This document shows, piece by piece, positions 31,288-38,174 of a stretch of DNA of 42,080 bases. This DNA is from an uncultured Elusimicrobiales bacterium. Its GTDB lineage: Bacteria; Elusimicrobiota; Elusimicrobia; Elusimicrobiales; Elusimicrobiaceae. Position 1 is the stretch's first letter. Each line of letters opens with the position of its first letter. Location of the stretch: contig CAJOLM010000004.1 of NCBI GenBank assembly GCA_905235355.1, forward strand, positions 1-42,080, written 5' to 3'. The notes under the pieces were generated by a model. That model made no database searches and had not been told where the DNA came from. It saw only the letters and a program-made list of their open reading frames with translations. The translations under genes and the position numbers were made by a program.

Positions 31288-32885
31288 TTGGCAGATCCTC
31301 CTTTATCACAAGTAAACACAAAGGAAGTTTCTTTATTTTTACCATTGCTACCGGAGCCTGTCGTATTTCCTTCTCCGAGCAGAGCCAAATCACGATACTT
31401 AATTTCCCCTTTTGTTCCACACATAGATTTAATAGAGGGGGTTTGAATTAACTTATCATAAAACGTCTTCCCTAAAGTTAAATCCTGGTCCGAATTACCT
31501 GTTTTAATAAAACCTTCCAAAATCAAGGAGCGATTGCCTCCTTTCTTTGATGGAAATTCTTCCTTATAACTGATTTTGGCTAGCCACACATCCGTCGGAA
31601 TTGCTTTCACAATATCTACCAACACAGGCGTTACATAAGCGTTGGAAACCAAGTTATCCAGATTGGTATTTTGGGTTTTAATACGGTTTAAATTGCTTTC
31701 AATTTGTTGAGCAGTTAAACCTTCAAAGTCCGCCAACACATTAGATGTGTTTTTGCGCAATTTTTTCAAGCGTTGCTCATCTGTATACAGCCCGAACCAG
31801 GTTTTCACTAACAAGCCGATAAATACCAAGGCAATCAATATCACGATCTTCCAAGCCATCAACCCGGCATTATACTCGTAATCACTCAAGCGGCTACGTT
31901 TAATAAAATCTAAATCTGGCCCTTTTTCGTCATAAAACTTCATGCTGGCACCGATGGAGGCCATCTCTCCAGCCGATTTAGTTTCTATACCGTACACTTC
32001 ACTTAAATTCCATTTTCGTACCGGCTTTTTGGAATCAGCCTCTAATACAGGAGTCCAGTTATCTGTATCTACTCCCATGATAACCGCTTCCTCAAACGGA
32101 TCACGTTCTAACTGTTTGCCGATAAATTCAGTACAGTTAGTAATTTCAAAACGACGACGCTCTACCGGTAGAGCTCCCGCTATTTCCACTTCCCGAAGCA
32201 ATACAGGAGCGTTTCCATTAGTAAACACAAAGCTAGCCACGTCCGTTCCAAAGAAGGAATAGATGCGACCGGCATCGTCCACCGCTTCTTTATCATTCTC
32301 ACTAAAGGCACGGCTTAAAGAAAGAGGCGAAGGCTCAATAACAATCGGCTCTAAGCCCAAACTTTTCAATCCCTTCTCTAGTTTTTCCACTACTTTCTTA
32401 GGTGTCATGGTAAATATGACGCCCAAACGCTTTTGTTTAGTAGCGGCAGACTCAAATTCATACACATAATAGGAATATAAGGTTTTTTCAAACGGGAAAT
32501 GAATATATTTGCGCGCCTGCAGCGGGATAGCTTCCTTCCAATGTTTACGCTCAATCATGGTAGGAACAACGAAGTGACGCAACAAAGAAAATGAAGAAGA
32601 CAAAGACACTACAACTTTTTTGTTAGTCCATTTCTTTTTGGCGGCCACTTTCGTCAATGCATCTAACCAATTATCTTCATCAAAAAATCCATCATTCAAC
32701 TCCAAGGGTTTTAACTTGGCGTGATCCACTTCAGATATAGGCACACGTAACAACGATTCCAACGTAATACTACCGTCCTTACGTACGCTTTGGGCAATGT
32801 ACATTTCATTTAGTCCAATATAAAGCCCCAATGCCTCTGGGTGGGCTTTCATATTGACACCAATTAACGTGTTAGCAATATTCAT
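31284..32885 (-). CDS. PilM-PilN fusion / GspL-like protein
   Basis: A 533-residue protein. Residues 15-330 look like the actin-like PilM/GspL cytoplasmic domain (LGLYIGLNEMYIAQSVRKDG, KKVVVSLSSSFSLLRHFVVP, AIPLQARKYIHFPFE, IEPSPLSLSRAF). A membrane helix lies at about 344-365 (IVILIALVFIGLLVKTW), then a coiled coil and a PilN-like periplasmic domain (VLVDIVKAIPTDVWLAKISY ... LILEGFI). PilM and PilN are separate in classical pilus systems, while GspL is a single chain of the same order. This one can be described as either. Start 32885 or M12 at 32852. It is directly upstream of pilO. Confidence 0.82.
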   Translation of the reverse strand: MNIANTLIGVNMKAHPEALGLYIGLNEMYIAQSVRKDGSITLESLLRVPISEVDHAKLKPLELNDGFFDEDNWLDALTKVAAKKKWTNKKVVVSLSSSFSLLRHFVVPTMIERKHWKEAIPLQARKYIHFPFEKTLYSYYVYEFESAATKQKRLGVIFTMTPKKVVEKLEKGLKSLGLEPIVIEPSPLSLSRAFSENDKEAVDDAGRIYSFFGTDVASFVFTNGNAPVLLREVEIAGALPVERRRFEITNCTEFIGKQLERDPFEEAVIMGVDTDNWTPVLEADSKKPVRKWNLSEVYGIETKSAGEMASIGASMKFYDEKGPDLDFIKRSRLSDYEYNAGLMAWKIVILIALVFIGLLVKTWFGLYTDEQRLKKLRKNTSNVLADFEGLTAQQIESNLNRIKTQNTNLDNLVSNAYVTPVLVDIVKAIPTDVWLAKISYKEEFPSKKGGNRSLILEGFIKTGNSDQDLTLGKTFYDKLIQTPSIKSMCGTKGEIKYRDLALLGEGNTTGSGSNGKNKETSFVFTCDKGGSAK

Positions 32886-32891
32886 AAAATT

Positions 32892-34580
32892 TTAGTTCCC
32901 ATAATCTTCATACGGCATATCATACGGATTGCTTACCCCCTGCGTCGCGACAGGAGCCGGGGTCGGTTGTAACAATTGCTGATCATTGTTAGACGTACTC
33001 GGGTAGGTGACTGCGTCTAACGGATCAACAACTTCCGGTTCTGTATAAACAACAGGTTGTACGTCCATCTTCATGGTGCGACCCGGTTTAGTCCACAAAC
33101 GGGCTGTTTTATAATTCAATTTTGAATTATTAGCTGTAGTTGCGGCTGTAGCTGTTTTGGTAGCAGCTTTTTTGTTCGCAGTACAAGCTACTTCTACTTG
33201 ACGGCGCAGCGTATGTTTTCCGCCTTGCACATCCGCAGCTGTTAAGACGAAGGTATACTTACCACATTCCAATTCAGGGCCGATAATCCCTTTGCGTCCG
33301 TTCCACATTAACTGATGATATACCGGTGCAAATCCTTCCAATTGACGGACAACATAATAGGTATCATTAGCTCCTTGTTGCACCACTTGAAACAGCCAGT
33401 TATCAATCGCATTTACGGTTTCAATAACAGAAAAATCAATCACAAAGGTTTCTCCGGCAGACGGATCAATTTTATTGCTTACGGGAACAACCGCCATGCT
33501 AAGCATAGGCAGCTTGCTGACACTGGCTGCATCTGGCAAAGCAGCCGGCAAATCAGCATCAAAATCAAACACAACGGACAAACCGTCTAAATTAGCAAAT
33601 TTGGCAGGAGGTTCTTGATCAAACAAACCCATATTGTAACTTAATTTACCGGAAGACAAACCTTTATGTACTAAGAAAGAATTTAACGCCATCGCCTGGC
33701 GGATGCCGGACAGTGTGATATTGTCTGTATAAGATCCCGGCGGTAAAATAATGTAACCCGCACCTTGAGTGAGAGCCATTAAAGTATATAATTCATCTAA
33801 TACAGGTTGTGCATCTGTACGAAATTTTGTACCGTCAAACAGCACATCACTATCAATATCTATGGCATCCGGTAATCCGTTGCGGAAATAGACACGCACG
33901 CCTTTTGTTTTTTCCAGCTTTGCAATAGCCGCTTCTTTCATGCTATCCAATTTTTGGCTGGTATAAAGCTGGCGTGCTTTTAAGGCAGACGGACTGGTTA
34001 AATCCATAAATGTAGAAGAGGCAGCGGATGTTTTTTCGGCAGCAGCTTGTGTGGCAGCTTCTTGCGCTTCTTTTGCTTTTTGTTCGGCTTGTTGCTGCAT
34101 TTCCAAAGCACGTTGTTGGGCTTGCTGTTCCAAAAGAGCTTGCTGACGAGCGATCTCTTCTTCATCAATTTCTACTTTTGCCGGAGCAATCAACCCTTCT
34201 TCTTCCAATTCTTTTTCTAAAGAAGAGGCCTCTGCGGACAATTGCTCTTGCAATACTGCCGGATCTTGGGCCGGCTGCAAACGGCGTTCAGTACCTTCTT
34301 TAAAATTAACATCTACTTCCACCGGGTTTTGAATACCACCAACGCGGCTGTGGATCAAATTGATGTATTTATTCGCTTCCTCTACTTCTGCGCGAGAGCC
34401 ATTGACCAACACATCAATAAAAGCGTCCATAGCTTCATCATCTTTATTGGCGGCATACAGCTGTTTACCTTTTTCCAATTGTTTGCTTGCGGAAGTAGCC
34501 GCAAACAAAGGGCTGCAGGCCAAGCACAACGCCAACAGCGCAAATAAAAATTTACCCTTCTGCATAAATAGTTTGTTCAT
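32892..34580 (-). CDS. Periplasmic OmpA-like / Ig-like accessory protein of the pilus operon
   Basis: A 562-residue exported protein. Signal peptide (FLFALLALCLACSPLFA), a short TPR-like region (30-75: KQLEKGKQLYAANKDDEAMD), a Glu/Gln/Ala coiled coil (about 115-195), then a divergent OmpA-type peptidoglycan-binding region (about 240-320: SDVLFDGTKFRTDAQPVLDE, TDNITLSGIRQAMALNSFLV). A FlgD-Ig-like strand set follows (about 415-455: LMWNGRKGI, CGKYTFVLTAADVQGGKHTL) and a Thr/Pro-rich tail. It opens the operon, behind the promoter at 34625-34652. I infer a role anchoring the machine to the cell wall, in place of FimV/TsaP-type proteins. The domain calls are by eye. Confidence 0.65.
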   Translation of the reverse strand: MNKLFMQKGKFLFALLALCLACSPLFAATSASKQLEKGKQLYAANKDDEAMDAFIDVLVNGSRAEVEEANKYINLIHSRVGGIQNPVEVDVNFKEGTERRLQPAQDPAVLQEQLSAEASSLEKELEEEGLIAPAKVEIDEEEIARQQALLEQQAQQRALEMQQQAEQKAKEAQEAATQAAAEKTSAASSTFMDLTSPSALKARQLYTSQKLDSMKEAAIAKLEKTKGVRVYFRNGLPDAIDIDSDVLFDGTKFRTDAQPVLDELYTLMALTQGAGYIILPPGSYTDNITLSGIRQAMALNSFLVHKGLSSGKLSYNMGLFDQEPPAKFANLDGLSVVFDFDADLPAALPDAASVSKLPMLSMAVVPVSNKIDPSAGETFVIDFSVIETVNAIDNWLFQVVQQGANDTYYVVRQLEGFAPVYHQLMWNGRKGIIGPELECGKYTFVLTAADVQGGKHTLRRQVEVACTANKKAATKTATAATTANNSKLNYKTARLWTKPGRTMKMDVQPVVYTEPEVVDPLDAVTYPSTSNNDQQLLQPTPAPVATQGVSNPYDMPYEDYGN

Positions 34581-34624
34581 AGATTTTTATTTTCCCTTTC
34601 TGCAATTAAAACGACACACAAATC

Positions 34625-34652
34625 ATTATAGCAATTTACGCTCATTTGTAAA
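34625..34652 (-). promoter_or_regulatory. Promoter of the pilus/secretion operon
   Basis: Minus strand TTTACA (34652-34647), 16 bases, TATAAT (34630-34625), about 45 bases before the ATG at 34580. The genes from 34580 to 20541 are closely spaced or overlapping on one strand, so this may drive all fourteen. Confidence 0.65.
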
Positions 34653-34736
34653 GCTATTTTATACTCGGAACACAAATAGCCCTTTGATTATTCAAGCAAA
34701 TAAATAGCTTCTCGTGCAAGTCCCTTTTTATATCTT

Positions 34737-37382
34737 TTAATTATTTTCCCCCGTCAAACGCTCCAGCCGTCGGCGGGCAGTTTGGTTTTGCGGATAATAA
34801 AACAACACGTTTTGCAAATACTCTGTGGCACTTTCTTTATCCTCTGCTTTTTGCAAAAGGGAAGCCAGGGCCAAATTAGCAGACAAATCATCTGGATATT
34901 TATCCAACACCATTTCAAGCAGTTCTTTTGATTTAATATCATTTCCGGTTAATGAAAAATAACGCGCCAGCAAAATAGGTCCGTTGGTATCGTCCCGATA
35001 TGTTTTGATATATTCTTCCAAGTTGCTGCGCAATTTTTTTAGTGCTGTTTTAGAAGTGCCGCGCAAGTTTTGGATTTGGTCATAATATTTTTGTAACTCT
35101 TCGGCCTGCGCAATCACAGCAGGTATTTCTTCGTCACCAGTAGATATTTTTTTCAAACTGCGCAACAAGGATTTGTCCAGCGTATCCATAGTTAACGCTT
35201 GTACATAAATTGCTTCGGCATATTCCTTTTCACCGCGTTTTAAATAAATGGTACCCACCGCATGCCACAAGTTGGTGTCATACGGAAATAATTTAAGCCC
35301 TTGCTCCAGCAGGCTCATAGTTTCCGCTTCGGCGTAAATGATATCTTTTTTCACCAGTTCGGCCAGCGTTTCATAAGCTTCTAAATTAAATGGATTTAAT
35401 TGCAGCGTAGAACGGAAATACCGCACCGCTTTGGCAATATCTTTTTGGCCCAAGGCCGACACCGCTGCGTGCTCATACACTTCATCCCGATAAGCAGCAG
35501 CGGACAAGGTTTTTTCAAATGCTTCCAATGCCTGGGCATATTTTTCTTCTGATAAAAATAAATTACCCAAAATAAAACCCGCTTCGCTGTTAGCGCGGTA
35601 CATATGCAGTGCTGCGGATAAATCCTTTTGCGCGGCTGCGATATTTTTCCGTGCAATTTCTTTTTGTCCGCGGAAGGATAAAAATTGGCTGCCAATTACT
35701 AACCCCTGCCACACGATAATTAATGCACTGCCTGCCAGCACCACAAAGGCCACCGCTTTGGTGACAGGGTTCGTGGAAACTTCTATATTGGTTTCGGCAC
35801 GGCCCACACCGCTCACCTCGGCCCCAACTAACCACCAGAAAATAAAGGCCGGCACCACCGTATGCAGCGAAATGTTAAGCATATTGTCTGCCAGCATAGC
35901 CAAAATGCCGCAGAACAACGCTTGCAGCAGCTGCTTTTTATCCCCCTCTTTTTTTCGCGCAGCGAAATCGTGCACCTCTAAAAACAGCACCATAAACATA
36001 AACAGGAAAAGCCCCAGCCCCACAATGCCGCCTTGCGCCAGCTGGAAAAACAATTCATTGTGCGGCGATTGCGTAAGTGTTTTCATTTCCCGCAAATTCG
36101 GATATGCAAGCAAGGTTTGCGCTTGCGTGCGCGCAAAACCCGTCTGGAAATTGCCTAGTCCTATCCCGGTGACCGGACGTTTCAAAAATATATTTTTGGA
36201 CACGTCCCACATGTACAAGCGCTGGTGCAACGCCGGGAAAATATCTTCCCGCGCTACGTTTAAGGTAATGTTGGCGGGCGTCACTTGCGCCGTTTCGCTC
36301 ACACGGTTCACTACCGCGGTGCGGGTGCTTTGCACCAAAACAGGCAAATACGTCACCGCAAGCCCCAGCACGAGCAACCAAAACACGCGGCCTTTACGTT
36401 TCCAAATCAGCGCGCGCAAAGTACCAAACATCCACATCATCAGCAACCCCACACAGGCGGCTATCCAGCAAGAGCGGCACAAACTAAAGGACAAATAGAA
36501 AAGATACACCAGCACCAAAAATCCGTACACGCAAATATCGCGGCGGCTTTCCGTATGCATATAATAGGTTAGCAGCGCGGGCAGCAGCATGACTACGAAG
36601 GAAGATAAAAAGTTCGGATTGCCAAAAGTGGAAAAAGCTTTGCTGGCAAATTGCTGCATATCAAACGGCCACAGCACGTCTAGCCCAAAGCCTTGAAAGA
36701 CGCCATACATACACGCCAGCGCACACGCAATAAAACTAAGCACCAACACATTTTCCTGCGTGAGTTTACGCAAAATGCGCGTGCCCAGCCAAATGCCGGT
36801 CACCCATAGCACCAAGCCATACACGTCAAAAATATGCGCGAAAAATCCGCTTCCTGTCAGATGTGTTTTCAGCCACGGCAGCAGCAGCCACATCGCCCCC
36901 CATACAATAAATAACATAATGTAATGGGTTTTACTTTCAATGATGCCGCTAAACACAATATTTTTACTAAACACATACGCGCCCACCGCCACCAGTAGTA
37001 GCAGCGAGCCAAATTCCAACAAATTAAAAAATAAAGTTTGGCGCAAATATTGCGGCGCGGCCGATAAGGAAGACAGCCACCCCACAATGCAGGCCAAGAT
37101 ATACATCAGAAAAGCCAAATCAAAAAAGGTACGCGTGAAATTCAAGTGTCCGGCTTTCAAAAAGCGCACCGCAGACACACCGCACATACACGCCAGTAAT
37201 ATATAAAGGAGTACGCTCTGCACGGCAAAGGGATTGGCGGTCAAATCCGTAAAGAACAAGAGTGGCACCATCAAAAAACACATAGACAGCAGCACACGCA
37301 TTATTTTTATAAACACATCTTCGTTTGCAATTTTCGTCAACGGAAGCATGGCGCACCCCACCGGCTGTTTGCGCAGCCGCAA
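34737..37382 (-). CDS. Wzy_C / PglL-like membrane protein with C-terminal TPR repeats
   Basis: An 881-residue protein. The N-terminal ~560 residues contain about 12-14 membrane helices and the O-antigen ligase/PglL landmarks: STFGNPNFLSSFVVM near 250, RPVTGIGLGNFQTGF in the large loop, and SPHNELFFQLAQGGIVGLGL. From about 585 to 875 come TPR helices (FILGNLFLSEEKYAQALEAF, KAVRYFRSTLQLNPFNLEAY, LWHAVGTIYLKRGEKEYAEA). It transfers or polymerises lipid-linked glycans in the periplasm. Being between pilin genes suggests pilin O-glycosylation, but an O-antigen ligase is equally possible. M12 at 37349 may be the real start. It is a paralogue of the cut gene at 1144-2631. Confidence 0.82.
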   Translation of the reverse strand: MRLRKQPVGCAMLPLTKIANEDVFIKIMRVLLSMCFLMVPLLFFTDLTANPFAVQSVLLYILLACMCGVSAVRFLKAGHLNFTRTFFDLAFLMYILACIVGWLSSLSAAPQYLRQTLFFNLLEFGSLLLLVAVGAYVFSKNIVFSGIIESKTHYIMLFIVWGAMWLLLPWLKTHLTGSGFFAHIFDVYGLVLWVTGIWLGTRILRKLTQENVLVLSFIACALACMYGVFQGFGLDVLWPFDMQQFASKAFSTFGNPNFLSSFVVMLLPALLTYYMHTESRRDICVYGFLVLVYLFYLSFSLCRSCWIAACVGLLMMWMFGTLRALIWKRKGRVFWLLVLGLAVTYLPVLVQSTRTAVVNRVSETAQVTPANITLNVAREDIFPALHQRLYMWDVSKNIFLKRPVTGIGLGNFQTGFARTQAQTLLAYPNLREMKTLTQSPHNELFFQLAQGGIVGLGLFLFMFMVLFLEVHDFAARKKEGDKKQLLQALFCGILAMLADNMLNISLHTVVPAFIFWWLVGAEVSGVGRAETNIEVSTNPVTKAVAFVVLAGSALIIVWQGLVIGSQFLSFRGQKEIARKNIAAAQKDLSAALHMYRANSEAGFILGNLFLSEEKYAQALEAFEKTLSAAAYRDEVYEHAAVSALGQKDIAKAVRYFRSTLQLNPFNLEAYETLAELVKKDIIYAEAETMSLLEQGLKLFPYDTNLWHAVGTIYLKRGEKEYAEAIYVQALTMDTLDKSLLRSLKKISTGDEEIPAVIAQAEELQKYYDQIQNLRGTSKTALKKLRSNLEEYIKTYRDDTNGPILLARYFSLTGNDIKSKELLEMVLDKYPDDLSANLALASLLQKAEDKESATEYLQNVLFYYPQNQTARRRLERLTGENN

Positions 37383-37433
37383 ATCAGATCTGTTTATATT
37401 GTATTTTTTTTAAGACGGAAAGAAAAGATTTTT

Positions 37434-37984
37434 TTATTGGCTCCTTGAGAAACAAATAGGGTAGCTCCAATAGTCGCCCGTAGAATTAAGAACAGCATAA
37501 AAGGCATACTTCCATGGTCCGGCTCTGAGGCCAAATCAAAACGCCAACCATTTTTAACAAACCGATTTTCTGTCCCATTAGAAAAACTTAAATCCAATTC
37601 TTCTTGATTAGTGGCATACGTACCATTGGCTAAATAATAAGCCTCTTCCGCCATTTTGACCGAGCGCGCTAATTGCAAAGCGCCCATCACTTTTGTTTTA
37701 TCCACTGCGGCTTGATATTGCGGCAACGCAATGGCGGAGAGTATGCTGATAACGAGAACGGCCCCTAACAATTCTATGAGTGTAAATGCGTGATGCCACC
37801 CCCGAAGGTCGGTATCGGGGGTTTCAGCCGCTTTGTTTTTTATAAGGTTGAGATTCCCGAGTCCTGCGGCCCGCAGAGTATCCGCGCTCTGGGTGTTATA
37901 AAAGTTTTTCCTTATTAACAGCCTGGATTGCGGGACCAAGCCCGCAATGACGGCACTCCCATAGCCGCTCTTAATCTGTCTCAT
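37434..37984 (-). CDS. Pilin with a repeat-encoded 66-residue leader and probable frameshift
   Basis: The frame from ATG 37984 gives a leader of 66 residues before FTLIELLGAVLVISILSAIA and ALPQYQAAVDKTK. Usual leaders are 5-20 residues. Residues 11-63 are encoded by palindromic repeat R2 (37797-37955), with the sequence NLNLIKNKAAETPD then RGW just before HHA-F. No ATG, GTG or TTG lies in frame between the repeat and the pilin helix, and no Shine-Dalgarno or promoter is evident upstream. The residue before F is Ala rather than Gly. Near 37506 one base seems lost: the present frame runs to 37394 with an odd Lys/Phe tail, while the other frame gives the natural ending SYAFYAVLNSTGDYWSYPIC then FSRSQ, stop at 37434. 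Confidence 0.7.
37797..37955 (-). repeat. Palindromic repeat R2 inside a pilin coding region (copy d)
   Basis: On the minus strand: hairpin ATTGCGGG/CCCGCAAT (37948-37927), an AATAAGGAAAAACTTTTAT-like interior, CTGCGGGCCGCAG (37876-37864), CTCAACCTTA, GCGGCTG and the closing hairpin ACCCCCGA/TCGGGGGT (37822-37798) followed by GG. The 5' half matches R2 copy a and the 3' half copy b. It ends two codons before the pilin cleavage site and stays in one open frame. Confidence 0.8.
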
Positions 37985-38013
37985 ATGTACTAAACCCTAA
38001 CACCGGGTAGTAC

Positions 38014-38042
38014 AAAAATCCGCTGCTAACCAGCGGATTTTT
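38014..38042. terminator. Orphan bidirectional terminator-like hairpin
   Basis: AAAAATCCGCTG (38014-38025) and CAGCGGATTTTT (38031-38042) form a perfect 12-bp stem with a 5-base loop and A/T flanks on both sides. It lies between the divergent pilin (37984) and nrdA (38175), upstream of both, where no transcript should end. It may be an attenuator for the pilin leader, or remain from a lost gene. A second inverted repeat, GTACTA...TAGTAC (37988-38013), adjoins it. Confidence 0.7.
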
Positions 38043-38103
38043 ATTGCTTATGTGAGCAAAGTCCCAATGCCAACAGACCCATTTTTTGCGTATCGTCGGG
38101 GGT

Positions 38104-38133
38104 TTGCCTAACTTAAGAGCGAATAGCTATAAT
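38104..38133 (+). promoter_or_regulatory. Promoter of nrdAB
   Basis: TTGCCT (38104-38109), 18 bases, TATAAT (38128-38133). The start would be about 35 bases before the nrdA ATG, with AAGGA as ribosome site. I could not make out a convincing pair of NrdR boxes. Confidence 0.6.
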
Positions 38134-38174
38134 AAAAGGACATACCTATTTTTATCGTAAGTAAGGACGTTTGT

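Noticed and set aside
35758..36498. 246-codon open frame on the plus strand
   Set aside because: Antisense to the membrane part of the Wzy/PglL-like gene, with a composition typical of shadows; no ribosome site.
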